From Aporhodopirellula rubra (GTDB lineage: Bacteria > Planctomycetota > Planctomycetia > Pirellulales > Pirellulaceae): a DNA stretch of 64,000 bases. Of this stretch, positions 9,284-18,674 are shown piece after piece. The translations under genes and the position numbers were made by a program. Location: the NCBI RefSeq assembly GCF_014192335.1, contig NZ_JACHXU010000005.1:1-64000 (forward strand), read 5' to 3'. The notes below the pieces were generated by a model. It was not told where the DNA came from, ran no database searches, and was given only the letters and a program-made list of their open reading frames with translations. Numbering within the stretch: the stretch's first letter is position 1; the number at the start of each line of letters is the position of its first letter.

Positions 9284-11602
9284 ATGAAAACGCCTCGATA
9301 TCATCTGCACACCGTATTTGCGTCCACACGCATTTGCGTTTGGACACTTACCCTCGCGGTTTTGTCGTTAGGACAATTACACGCCGCGGATCCCTTAACC
9401 AACACATGGAAATTCACAACGGACCGCCCCGACGTCGGTTGGCAAAAGGCTGCATTTGACGACAGCAGTTGGCAGGAAGGCGAAGGTGGATTTGGAACGC
9501 ATTCAACACCTGGTTCTCGTGTAGGCACGACCTGGAAGACCGGCGACATCTGGCTTCGAAAATCCTTCAAGCTCGATCAGGTACCGCAGTCACCCGCCCT
9601 ACTCCTTCATCACGATGATGAGACCGAAGTATTCATCAACGGCTCTCCCGTTGCAGAACTCACGGGATGGCAGACGTCTTACACGACCGTTCCACTCGAT
9701 AAAAACCAACGTGAGTCTTTGAAACAAGGTGAAAACGTTTTGGCGGTTCACTGTCATCAGGACGCGGGGGGACAATACATCGACGTGCACGTGATCGACG
9801 CCGAAAATCCGCCAACGTTACCTCCGCTGTCACCGTTCAAATCGAAACTCATCACGCAGTGGGGAAGCGAACTGACTCCCGAAAACGCATGGACAGAATA
9901 CCCACGTCCGCAGCTCGTCCGCGAAAACTGGACCAACCTCAACGGGAAGTGGGACTACACAGTCACGCCCGAGAAACAATTCAAAACCCCCGACACCTGG
10001 GACGGCGAGATCCTTGTTCCCTTTTGTCTTGAGTCGCGACTCGGTGGTGTGCAACGCATGCTGGATCCAACGGAAGCACTCTGGTATCACCGTGAATTCG
10101 ACATAGCTATCGAAAAAGGCAAACGTACCCTGCTCAATTTCGAAGCCGTTGACTACCGCTGCGAAGTATTCATCAACGAAACCTCTGTCGGTGCACACCA
10201 AGGCGGCAACACCCCGTTTGCCTTTGACATCACCGACGCGGTCAAGAACGGCGTCAATACGATGGTCGTTCGCGTCGAGGACGATACCGAGGCGGCCCAA
10301 CTCCGCGGAAAACAGGTGATTTCGCCCGGCGGAATCATGTACACCCAGGTCTCTGGAATCTGGCAAACCGTATGGCTCGAACAGGTTTCCCCGACCTACC
10401 TCAGTGATCTGTCGATTTCAACCAACGCCGCTGACGGAACGATATCGATCGCCTGCGAAACCGCTGGCGATGCGACCAACACGAAACTCCGTGTGGTCGT
10501 CAAAGATGAAGGATCCAAGGTTGCTGAAATCGAGTCTGCATCCAACGAGGCGAGCGTCACGATTCCAAATGCGAAACTTTGGTCGCCCGATTCACCTCAC
10601 CTCTATTCGCTCGAGGTCGAACTGCTCGACGCCTCCAACAACATTGTCGATCAAGCGGAATCGTACGCCGGAATCCGATCCGTCGGAAAGGCACAAGACG
10701 CCGATGGCAACTGGCGAATGACGCTCAATGGCAAGCCGATTTTCCACTGGGGACCACTCGATCAAGGATGGTGGCCCGATGGTTTGCTCACGCCTCCATC
10801 GGATGAAGGCATGCTGTTCGATATTGAGTGGCTCAAAGCAGCAGGGTTCAACATGATTCGAAAACACATCAAGGTCGAACCACGCCGGTACTACTATCAC
10901 TGCGATCGTCTCGGCATGATGGTTTGGCAGGACCAAGTAAGCGGTGGAAAAACGCCTCCTTGGACACATCTCGAACCTAATCCGACGGACGCAGACTGGA
11001 GCGACGCGAACCACGATCAATTCATGCTCGAGTTCGAATGGATGATTGACACATTAGAGAATCACCCTTCAATCGTAGTTTGGGGTCCCTTCAACGAAGC
11101 TTGGGGACAACACCGAACGATGGAAACGGGACAGTGGACCGTTGAGCGTGACCCGAGTCGGTTGGTCAACATCGCCAGTGGAGGCAATTTCTGGCCCGTT
11201 GGAGACATTGCTGACCAACACGCATATCCAAATCCGTTTTTCCCAGTTGAAGACGGCCGTTTCGACAACTTCATTCAGGTCGTCGGTGAATTCGGTGGTC
11301 ATGGATATCCCGTCGAAGGTCACCTGTGGGATGCAGAGCGGGACAACTGGGGCTATGGCGGCCTGCCCAAGACGATGGCCGAGTATCGCGACCGCTACCA
11401 AACATCACTCAACATCCTCAACGAACTGCGGCACAAAGGCGTAGCCGCGGGTGTCTACACACAAACGACGGATGTCGAAGGTGAAATCAATGGCCTTATG
11501 ACCTACGACCGTAAGGTAGAGAAAATTCCGCCCTCGGAATTAAAACAGATGCATCGAAAACTCTTCACTCCGATTTCACGACCGATTGGAACCGACCAGT
11601 GA
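9284..11602 (+). CDS. Glycoside hydrolase family 2 enzyme with N-terminal jelly-roll module
   Basis: A 772-residue secreted protein with a signal peptide to about residue 34 (ends LHAADP). Residues 38-165 form an extra beta-jelly-roll module (FDDSSWQEGEGGFGT, DIWLRKSF, HDDETEVFINGSP) before the GH2 sugar-binding domain (about 195-370), the immunoglobulin-like domain (about 375-470) and the TIM barrel (about 480-760). Catalytic residues are visible: acid/base Glu605 in WGPFNEAWGQ and nucleophile Glu669 in VVGEFGGHG. GH2 covers beta-galactosidases, beta-glucuronidases and beta-mannosidases; exact activity cannot be read here, but mutarotase and other galactan-type genes nearby favour beta-galactosidase. 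The extra N-terminal module is shared with the C-terminus of the DUF4965 protein downstream. Confidence 0.9.
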   Translation: MKTPRYHLHTVFASTRICVWTLTLAVLSLGQLHAADPLTNTWKFTTDRPDVGWQKAAFDDSSWQEGEGGFGTHSTPGSRVGTTWKTGDIWLRKSFKLDQVPQSPALLLHHDDETEVFINGSPVAELTGWQTSYTTVPLDKNQRESLKQGENVLAVHCHQDAGGQYIDVHVIDAENPPTLPPLSPFKSKLITQWGSELTPENAWTEYPRPQLVRENWTNLNGKWDYTVTPEKQFKTPDTWDGEILVPFCLESRLGGVQRMLDPTEALWYHREFDIAIEKGKRTLLNFEAVDYRCEVFINETSVGAHQGGNTPFAFDITDAVKNGVNTMVVRVEDDTEAAQLRGKQVISPGGIMYTQVSGIWQTVWLEQVSPTYLSDLSISTNAADGTISIACETAGDATNTKLRVVVKDEGSKVAEIESASNEASVTIPNAKLWSPDSPHLYSLEVELLDASNNIVDQAESYAGIRSVGKAQDADGNWRMTLNGKPIFHWGPLDQGWWPDGLLTPPSDEGMLFDIEWLKAAGFNMIRKHIKVEPRRYYYHCDRLGMMVWQDQVSGGKTPPWTHLEPNPTDADWSDANHDQFMLEFEWMIDTLENHPSIVVWGPFNEAWGQHRTMETGQWTVERDPSRLVNIASGGNFWPVGDIADQHAYPNPFFPVEDGRFDNFIQVVGEFGGHGYPVEGHLWDAERDNWGYGGLPKTMAEYRDRYQTSLNILNELRHKGVAAGVYTQTTDVEGEINGLMTYDRKVEKIPPSELKQMHRKLFTPISRPIGTDQ

Positions 11603-11620
11603 AAAGTCATTGATGCCCTA

Positions 11621-11658
11621 AGGCGGCACACCGCCTGCAACCCAGACACGTTGTCTGG
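11621..11658 (+). terminator. Two tandem perfect hairpins after the GH2 gene
   Basis: AGGCGG (11621-11626) pairs with CCGCCT (11631-11636) over a CACA loop, and CCAGACA (11642-11648) pairs with TGTCTGG (11652-11658) over CGT. No T-run follows, so this is a weak intrinsic terminator, an mRNA-stabilising structure or a dispersed repeat. A 12-bp perfect palindrome GGCGCGCGCGCC follows at 11728-11739 in the same 182-bp spacer. Confidence 0.45.
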
Positions 11659-11784
11659 CTACGTCGCGGACGCATCCTAATCGAGCGTCCCACCCCATTT
11701 TGAAACTAGGCGTTCGACGCTTTCGCTGGCGCGCGCGCCCGCACTAACGCCGTCCTTCACACTCTCCCCCAATGGACAACAACC

Positions 11785-14367
11785 ATGAACTGCAAACTCC
11801 TCATTACCACTGTGTTGCTATGCATCACGCAACTCGCCTTTCTACCCGACGGGTACTGCGATGACGCAACGGAAACCACGAAGCCGAACGATTTTCGCCC
11901 GCCTGCCGTGCCCCTCGTCGCCTGTGACCCGTACTTCAGCGTTTGGTCTCAAGCCGACAACCTCTGGGAAACCAAAACGACTCACTGGACAGGCAAACCA
12001 CACCGATTGGCGGCAATCATCCGTATCGACGGAACTCCGTATCGCTTGATGGGCGCCGAACCGCAAACCATCGTCGCGATGGAACAGAAATCCGTTGAGG
12101 TACGCCCCACGCAAACGATCTATCAGTTTGCGTGCGAGCAGGTCGCCGTCGAACTCACATTCACGACACCTTCACTGCCCGACGACATCCTCATCCTCAG
12201 TCGCCCGACGACATACGTGGACTGCAAGGTTACGTCGATCGATCAAAAACAACACGACGCTGAATTCTATTTCGATGCAGGCGGTGAACTCACGACGAAC
12301 ACGCTTGAGCAGACCGTTTCCGGATCAACTCCGACAATCGCGGGCGTCTCTGCCTTGAAAATCGGTACGGACTCGCAACACGTACTCGGACGGTCCGGAG
12401 ACGACTTGAGAATCGATTGGGGATACCTCTATCTCGCTGCTGACTCCCGCTTCCAAGCTCGCACGACATTCGGCAACGCAAAATCGCTTCGGCACTGTTT
12501 CGGCCAATCCGGTGTCGAGGCGCTGAACAACGTCACGCAAACCTTCCCGGTCAAAGCTGGCGAAGTCGTTGCATCACTCGCCATGTCTCTCGGTTCCGTT
12601 GCCGACCAACCCGTCGCCTGTCATGCATTGATCGCCTATGACGATCTCTATTCGATTGAATTCATGAAGAAGCGTCTTCGTCCGTATTGGCGTAAAGACG
12701 GTTGGGAAGCTGACGATCTCATCACCGCAGCCGTAAACGAGCACGATGAACTCATCAAACGCTGCGTCGAGTTCGATCGTGAACTTCTTTCGGATTTAAC
12801 GATCGCGGGTGGAAAGGAGTACGCAGACATTGCGTCGCTCGCGTACCGCCAATGTTTGGCCGCGGGGAAATTTGTTGCCGACGACAATGGACAACCGTTG
12901 CAGTTTTGCAAAGAAAACCACTCCAACGGATGCATCGCAACCTCCGACGTTTTCTATCCGATGATGCCGCAGTTTCTGCTGTTCGGGCCATCGATGACCA
13001 AATCCGTTCTCGTTCCGTTTATGGAATATGCCGCTTCGGATCGCTGGAAGTTCCCATACGCGCCCCACGATTTGGGCACGTACCCCAAAGCAAACGGACA
13101 GCGATATGGTGGGGGAGAGAACAGCGAAGACGGACAAATGCCTGTCGAAGAATCCGGCAATCTTCTCGCATTGTTCGGCGCACTGGCCAAAATGGAAGGC
13201 AACGCTGACTTTGCTGAGATCTATTGGCCACAACTGAGTTCGTGGGCAAACTACCTTAAAGAAAAAGGATTCGACCCCGACAACCAACTCTGCACCGATG
13301 ACTTTGCCGGCCACATGGCCCACAACGTTAACTTGAGTGCAAAGGCGATCGTCGGTTTGGGCTCGTACGCCATGCTGTGTGAAATGCGGGGATTGCACGA
13401 CGAAAGCAAAGAGTACGATACAATCGCGAAACAATACGCACGGCAATGGATCGCCACCGCCCGAGACGGTGATCACTTTGTCCTGGCTTTCGACCGCAAG
13501 GGCACCTGGAGCCAAAAGTACAACCTAGTTTGGGATCGCATTTTAGGCCTCGGTCTGTTCCCGGACGAAGTGCTTGAAACCGAAATGGCGTTCTATCGCA
13601 AAACGCAAAACGAATACGGTTTGCCTCTCGACAGCCGGTCCGACTACACCAAACTCGATTGGGTATTGTGGACCGCAACGTTGACGCAAAAGCGTGAAGA
13701 CTTCGATGCGTTGATGATGCCTGTACACAAGTTTCTCAGCGCGACGCCGCAACGCACCCCGATGACCGATTGGTACTTCACATCGACGGCGGTCAAAGTC
13801 GGATTCGATGCACGGCCCGTCGTGGGCGGTGTTTTCCTGAAACTGCTCTACGATTCCGCAATTTGGAACAAGCATGCTCAACGCGATAAAACCAAAGCCG
13901 AAGGCTGGGCGCCGATGCCTGTTGCTCCGGAAACCATCACGTTGGTTCCCACTAGCGAAAAAACACAAACGCTCTATCACTACGTGACGACCGAACCCAG
14001 TGGTGAATGGTACGCTGACGACTACTCAACATCCGACTGGAAACAAGCCCGTGGCGGATTGGGAACGGAATCCCCGAGCACCACAAAATGGGCAACCCCT
14101 GAAATCTGGGTTCGACGAATTGTTGATATCAACACTCCGGTTCCGGAAAAGGTTGCCTTGCGAATTTGGCACGATGAGGACGCGAGTGTTTACATTAACG
14201 GTCAACATGTCATCACACTCGGTGGCTACACGACCGGGTACGAGGTTTACGAGATTCCATCTTCCTCACTCAAACAAGGCAAGAACACGGTCGCGATTTA
14301 CGTACGGCAATCCACCGGCGGTCAATTTATCGACGTCGGATTTGACGCATTGGTCGCGTCCAACTAG
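11785..14367 (+). CDS. DUF4964/DUF5127/DUF4965/DUF1793 protein (glutaminase A-like) with jelly-roll tail
   Basis: An 860-residue secreted protein with a signal peptide of about 26 residues. The start of the mature part, RPPAVPLVACDPYFSVWS, is the DUF4964 signature. It is followed by a DUF5127 beta domain (about 85-290) and an (alpha/alpha)6 barrel of the DUF4965/DUF1793 type (about 330-700). Fungal relatives are called glutaminase A, but bacterial ones sit in polysaccharide loci and the fold is that of glycosidases, so a glycan role is at least as likely. Residues about 735-858 form a jelly-roll module (WKQARGGLGTES, EIWVRRI, HDEDASVYINGQ, GGQFIDVGFD) clearly homologous to the N-terminal module of the upstream GH2 enzyme. 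Confidence 0.85.
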   Translation: MNCKLLITTVLLCITQLAFLPDGYCDDATETTKPNDFRPPAVPLVACDPYFSVWSQADNLWETKTTHWTGKPHRLAAIIRIDGTPYRLMGAEPQTIVAMEQKSVEVRPTQTIYQFACEQVAVELTFTTPSLPDDILILSRPTTYVDCKVTSIDQKQHDAEFYFDAGGELTTNTLEQTVSGSTPTIAGVSALKIGTDSQHVLGRSGDDLRIDWGYLYLAADSRFQARTTFGNAKSLRHCFGQSGVEALNNVTQTFPVKAGEVVASLAMSLGSVADQPVACHALIAYDDLYSIEFMKKRLRPYWRKDGWEADDLITAAVNEHDELIKRCVEFDRELLSDLTIAGGKEYADIASLAYRQCLAAGKFVADDNGQPLQFCKENHSNGCIATSDVFYPMMPQFLLFGPSMTKSVLVPFMEYAASDRWKFPYAPHDLGTYPKANGQRYGGGENSEDGQMPVEESGNLLALFGALAKMEGNADFAEIYWPQLSSWANYLKEKGFDPDNQLCTDDFAGHMAHNVNLSAKAIVGLGSYAMLCEMRGLHDESKEYDTIAKQYARQWIATARDGDHFVLAFDRKGTWSQKYNLVWDRILGLGLFPDEVLETEMAFYRKTQNEYGLPLDSRSDYTKLDWVLWTATLTQKREDFDALMMPVHKFLSATPQRTPMTDWYFTSTAVKVGFDARPVVGGVFLKLLYDSAIWNKHAQRDKTKAEGWAPMPVAPETITLVPTSEKTQTLYHYVTTEPSGEWYADDYSTSDWKQARGGLGTESPSTTKWATPEIWVRRIVDINTPVPEKVALRIWHDEDASVYINGQHVITLGGYTTGYEVYEIPSSSLKQGKNTVAIYVRQSTGGQFIDVGFDALVASN

Positions 14368-14378
14368 CAATAGAAAAA

Positions 14379-14410
14379 GGGGCGCAAACTCAATTCGCGT
14401 TTGCGCCCTT
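14379..14410 (+). terminator. Terminator-like hairpin after the DUF4965 gene
   Basis: GGGCGCAAAC (14380-14389) pairs perfectly with GTTTGCGCCC (14399-14408) across a 9-base loop, 12 bases after the stop codon. A run of five A lies just upstream and TT just downstream, so it could end or attenuate transcription in either direction. Confidence 0.6.
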
Positions 14411-14459
14411 GTGACAACGTTTAAACTTCTTAATCACTCCAATTGAAAAACAACCTACG

Positions 14460-15077
14460 ATGAAACTCCCGATTCGCTCTCTCTTTGGCCTGACGCTTGT
14501 TGCCCTCGCCTTTACATGTGCAAACGCGGACGATCCAAATTGGACGTCACTGTTTAATGGCACCAATCTCGACGGTTGGAAGAAAGTCGGATCCGACAAC
14601 AGTCAGTGGGAAGTCGCCGATGGAGTGATTCAAGGATCTGGCGGAACGTCGATGCTAGTCACGACAACCGGCCCCTATCAGAACTTCAAATACCGCGTCG
14701 AAATCAAGATTAACGACAGAGGCAACTCAGGAGTGTATTTCCGAACGTCCGCAAATCCTGGTTTTCTCGATGGCTACGAGGCTCAGGTCGACAGCACGCA
14801 TAGCGATCCGATTCGAACCGGATCGTTGTACGGTTTTTGTCATGTATACAAGCAGCACGTCAAACCCGACACCTGGTTCACGTATGAATTGGAAGTGCGA
14901 GACGACGTTTGGCGTGGTCGCGAAATGACTCGAATCAAAATTTCCATCGACGGAAATGAATTGTACGAGTACTTAGATTTTGAAAAGACCTTCAAGGAAG
15001 GTCATTTCGCCTTCCAACAACACGATCCCGGTAGTCGTGTTAGCATCCGCAAGGTAGACGTCATTCCACTTCCGTAG
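14460..15077 (+). CDS. DUF1080 (3-keto-disaccharide hydrolase type) protein
   Basis: A 205-residue secreted protein: signal peptide (residues 1-24, ends CANADD) plus one complete DUF1080 domain. The domain has a concanavalin-like beta-sandwich; visible motifs are SLFNGTNLDGWKKV near the N-terminus, GNSGVYFRTS in the middle and a substrate-face stretch GYEAQVDSTH. Some family members hydrolyse 3-keto-glycosides made by FAD or NAD sugar dehydrogenases; others may just bind sugars. It lies 92 bp after the DUF4965 gene and 35 bp before the GxGYxYP gene, so it probably shares their transcript. A Gfo/Idh/MocA oxidoreductase nearby could supply a 3-keto substrate. Confidence 0.85.
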   Translation: MKLPIRSLFGLTLVALAFTCANADDPNWTSLFNGTNLDGWKKVGSDNSQWEVADGVIQGSGGTSMLVTTTGPYQNFKYRVEIKINDRGNSGVYFRTSANPGFLDGYEAQVDSTHSDPIRTGSLYGFCHVYKQHVKPDTWFTYELEVRDDVWRGREMTRIKISIDGNELYEYLDFEKTFKEGHFAFQQHDPGSRVSIRKVDVIPLP

Positions 15078-15112
15078 TTAAGCGGATTCGACATACGTAC
15101 AGAAAGACGACG

Positions 15113-17221
15113 ATGAGCAGGGCTGCTATCATTGCGTTCGCAATGAGCTTGATTGTCTGCGGCACAGGAACTTCGCTGTGCGCAAATGATTCAGGCTCAC
15201 CGAATGCCACTTCAACAGGTATTTCGGCTAGTCGGACACAAATGCGATGGCCGACGGACAGAGTGCTTCCGGTCTTCGCCAGCCCCGCGAGCCAACTCGA
15301 CGCGATTGAGATTCAATCGCTAACTCGAGACGAGCGGATTGCGTTTTCGGCATTGCAAGGACGCATTAATTCGACGCAGCCTCGTCTACTGTTGCTCGAT
15401 GCGCGTGCCGAAGAAGGACGTGATACGTGGGTCGAAACCTCAACCAACAACCTTGGCGAGCGAAACCTCTTCGTTCGTGAAGATCGCTTCAAACTCGTCG
15501 CGAAATATGCGGACGAAATATCCGGATTGGTTTTATACGCGACCGACGTTAGCCATCATTACCGAAATCTCGCCTGCACAGTGGCCGGACTTCACAACGC
15601 ATTACCTGTCACCTACGAGATTCAACAAGAACTTCTCAAGCATGGAATTGAACTTGATGTACTCGTTGACCTGACCCAACTCAGGTTTGAGTCTCCATTA
15701 GAAATCTACCAGCACCTGCACACGACCTATTGGCCTCATTGTACCAAACGCCTCATCGTCAGTGCGAATCCCAGTAGCCGTGGCGGGGATCTCCACCACA
15801 CACGTGATATTGCGGCCGCAACGGGAGCCGCGGTCGTCTGGCTCGACAACCGAAACCCGGACGAACGCAAGCTCATGCAGATGTTTTTCTCTGACATGGA
15901 TACCGGCAACGCGATCGTACTGGGATGGTACACCACCGAACGATCTGGAATTACGACCGCATCCGAATTCGGAATCGGAACATTACCTGCCGATCACTTT
16001 TCCAACGGCAGTGTCTATGCGGGAACGAATTTGCCAATCCAAATCCCGCCGGTGCCACCAAAGCCTGCGCTGGAAAACAAGGCCTACATCGCCCTCTTCG
16101 TCAGTGACGGAGACAACATCCAGTACGCCCAACACGCGATGCGACGCATTTGGGATGCCTACGAGTCGACGCGTGGCAGGGTTCCAATCAATTGGACGAT
16201 CGCCCCAGGGCTCGCAGACGTCGCACCGGGAATCATGAACTATTACTACACGACTGCATCGGACAAAGAGTGTTTCGTTTCAGGTCCGTCTGGAATGGGT
16301 TACGCGATTCCATTCAATACGCTGGAAGAACCTGGGGCACCGGTGGGTATCGCAATGGAGGGCGGCGATGCGATGTCCGGCTATACCCAACTAACGCAAG
16401 CTTATCTCGAGCGTTCGGGATTACGTGTGATCACTATTTGGGATGACGCCACACCTGAACAACGGGATGCTTACGAACGGTTCTGCCCAAACCTTTATGG
16501 GGCAACGGTACAAAATTTCCAAGACGTCCCTTCGGTTACATCGAGCGACGTCAACGGACGCGTCCACTTCGACAAATTGGCGATTCCCTATGCAGGTTCA
16601 TTTTCGCACGCGTATCGCTCAGTAATCGAAAAAATTGAACATTGGGACGGGGCATCGCCTTTGTTTCTTTCCTACCAAGCCAATATTTGGCAGGAACTCA
16701 AACCAGACCGAATCGTCCGATTGCAACACGCGATTACGGATAAATATCCTGACAAAGTCAACTTCGTTCGAGCCGATCACTACTTCAACCTCTACAACGA
16801 AGCGAACGGTCTACCGTGGAATCTGTCGATGTCAACGAAGACCCAGGTCAACGCCAATTGCAACGAGAAGGATCTCTCGCACGTCACCGACGGTTCGACG
16901 AGCACCATTTGGAACGTGACACGAGTCCAGAATGCCGCGTTGCAGTTCGATTTCGGCGAGCAATACGCGGTGTCTCGCCTTCACATTCAAACTCCTCGCC
17001 CATCAATCGAGGGTAACGATTCCGCTCATGAAGAGTTCACGATGACCATCGAGTGCAGCGTCAACGGTAGCGACTGGATCCCGCTTGAGACGTTTGACAA
17101 CACGATGAACTCAGTCGTAAAGATCTCACCAGCGAGGACACTTCAGTTCCTGCGGATGTCATTGACCGATCAAGATGCGACGATCTCCGAAATTGAAGTT
17201 TTCGGTTCGCGTCTACCTTGA
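15113..17221 (+). CDS. GxGYxYP-domain putative glycoside hydrolase with F5/8-like tail
   Basis: A 702-residue secreted protein with a signal peptide (about 1-25). The central part matches the GxGYxYP family: YIALFVSDGDNIQY near residue 325 and the namesake motif, here GMGYAIP, from Gly394. The N-terminal third (about 65-300) corresponds to the usual N-terminal partner domain of this family. Residues about 570-702 look like an F5/8 type C (discoidin) carbohydrate-binding module, with LQFDFGEQYAVSRLHIQTP and a closing ISEIEVFGSRL. The family is found in gut and marine Bacteroidetes and Planctomycetes polysaccharide loci but its activity is not established. Last gene of the plus-strand train. 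Confidence 0.82.
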   Translation: MSRAAIIAFAMSLIVCGTGTSLCANDSGSPNATSTGISASRTQMRWPTDRVLPVFASPASQLDAIEIQSLTRDERIAFSALQGRINSTQPRLLLLDARAEEGRDTWVETSTNNLGERNLFVREDRFKLVAKYADEISGLVLYATDVSHHYRNLACTVAGLHNALPVTYEIQQELLKHGIELDVLVDLTQLRFESPLEIYQHLHTTYWPHCTKRLIVSANPSSRGGDLHHTRDIAAATGAAVVWLDNRNPDERKLMQMFFSDMDTGNAIVLGWYTTERSGITTASEFGIGTLPADHFSNGSVYAGTNLPIQIPPVPPKPALENKAYIALFVSDGDNIQYAQHAMRRIWDAYESTRGRVPINWTIAPGLADVAPGIMNYYYTTASDKECFVSGPSGMGYAIPFNTLEEPGAPVGIAMEGGDAMSGYTQLTQAYLERSGLRVITIWDDATPEQRDAYERFCPNLYGATVQNFQDVPSVTSSDVNGRVHFDKLAIPYAGSFSHAYRSVIEKIEHWDGASPLFLSYQANIWQELKPDRIVRLQHAITDKYPDKVNFVRADHYFNLYNEANGLPWNLSMSTKTQVNANCNEKDLSHVTDGSTSTIWNVTRVQNAALQFDFGEQYAVSRLHIQTPRPSIEGNDSAHEEFTMTIECSVNGSDWIPLETFDNTMNSVVKISPARTLQFLRMSLTDQDATISEIEVFGSRLP

Positions 17222-17258
17222 TCGCAGATCAATACGTAAAATACTGAATTGACGAAAT

Positions 17259-17271
17259 CCCGGACGCCGGG
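17259..17271. terminator. Small GC hairpin between convergent genes
   Basis: CCCGG and CCGGG flank ACG in the 65-bp gap between two convergent genes. The stem is short and has no T-run, so it is only a weak candidate for a shared terminator. Confidence 0.3.
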
Positions 17272-17286
17272 CTCCGGACGGCTCAT

Positions 17287-18402
17287 TCACATGTCGATTG
17301 AATCGACCGCAACTATCTGTCCGTTTTCTTGGCCCGACCTCATCACGGCATCCATGATCGCTTGCGTCTTCAATGAAGCGATTGGCCACGCCGGATCGAG
17401 TTGGCCGCAGTTGACGATCGACGCGAACCGTCGAAAAAGTTCCGTTTCCGGAGCATCGACACCACTATCGGAAACCTCCTGCACGACACGATCCTCGCGG
17501 TTCTCAAAGAGTTTAAACTCACACCCCAAATTTTGACTTGCAGGTGTCGAGAATTGATAGCGAGACTGCTCGCCATGATACGGGAGCACGAAATCGGATA
17601 GTGACAACTGGCCTTTCGTGCCACTGACACAAGCCCATTGCTGCAACCCGGTTACGAAACTGTTGTAAAACGACGCCGAAACGCCATTCGCAAATAGCAA
17701 CTCGCCACTCATCTCCATCGGTATAGGATTGGGGCTGTCGCTTCGATGACGAGTCTGCAAGAAAGTCGCCTTCACGTGGGCCGGCATCTCGTAACTCATC
17801 GCCCACAAGGCGTGCCGTATCGAATACCAACCGAGATCCCCTAACGCACCGAACGGTTCTAAATCGCTGTTCAATCGGATGTCGCTGTCCTCAAAGTCCT
17901 GCCCACCGTTGAAACTGAATTGACTGGTGATTCGCCGAATGGATCCGATTGATTCGTTCGCATCAAGAACCGAACGCATCTCCCGGTAGCGAGCAGTGTG
18001 CTCGAACATCAGTCCATCCATGAACTGCACCCCATTGGTCTCGCAGGCGTCAATCATCTCACGGAGGTCCGCCGCGTTCGAGGAACAAGGCTTCTCACAA
18101 AGAACGTGCTTGCCTTTTTCCGCGGCGCGAATCACCCACTCCTTGCGTAACGCCGTCGGCAAAGGAATGTAGACCGCGTCGATATCCGACCGACTCAAGA
18201 GATCTTCGTATCCAGCCACGGCTGCTGGTGACTCTGAGAACGGCTGAGTGGACTGACACTCGTTGATAAATGCAAGCGCCTTCTCGGGTTGACGACTCGC
18301 GACGGCGACGACCTGACCGTTACCAGAATTCTTTACCGCGAGCCAGTTTTTGCGGGCAATATTGGCGGCACTGACAAATCCCCATCGGCATATTTGGGAC
18401 AT
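17287..18402 (-). CDS. Gfo/Idh/MocA family oxidoreductase
   Basis: A 371-residue NAD(P)-dependent sugar or inositol dehydrogenase-like protein. The N-terminal Rossmann fold starts WGFVSAANIARKN (a variant of the usual nucleotide-binding loop). The family motif CEKPC has Glu103-Lys104-Pro105, and the C-terminal alpha/beta domain contains GDLGWYSIRHALW. No signal peptide is evident, so it is probably cytoplasmic. Members oxidise or epimerise sugars or act on glycosides through a keto intermediate. It is transcribed toward the galactan gene train and separated by 272 bp from the DUF1501 gene upstream on the same strand, so it may have its own promoter. Substrate unknown. Confidence 0.9.
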   Translation of the reverse strand: MSQICRWGFVSAANIARKNWLAVKNSGNGQVVAVASRQPEKALAFINECQSTQPFSESPAAVAGYEDLLSRSDIDAVYIPLPTALRKEWVIRAAEKGKHVLCEKPCSSNAADLREMIDACETNGVQFMDGLMFEHTARYREMRSVLDANESIGSIRRITSQFSFNGGQDFEDSDIRLNSDLEPFGALGDLGWYSIRHALWAMSYEMPAHVKATFLQTRHRSDSPNPIPMEMSGELLFANGVSASFYNSFVTGLQQWACVSGTKGQLSLSDFVLPYHGEQSRYQFSTPASQNLGCEFKLFENREDRVVQEVSDSGVDAPETELFRRFASIVNCGQLDPAWPIASLKTQAIMDAVMRSGQENGQIVAVDSIDM

Positions 18403-18674
18403 AATAAATGAATCGTTTGTTAATGATGTGCGTGATAAAAGAGGGGTTGGCTATTCGCGTAGAAATCGCTGCAGCATGAACTGTGAAAGAATGAACTTCC
18501 AGTACGTGTTGAAGTCATTCACTCCCGTGACGCCCCAATTCTTAGTAGCGACACAGCAACATTGCTGCAGCGGTTGAAACGCAAATGTTGCTCGAACCGG
18601 ACGGTTCATCGTTGACGTTGTTACTGACGAACCAACTTAGACGAACCGAGATGCATGGCCACAGCCCGACGGTT

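Noticed and set aside
12796..13515. 239-codon minus-strand open frame
   Set aside because: Lies wholly inside the DUF4965 gene on the other strand and shows no family features.
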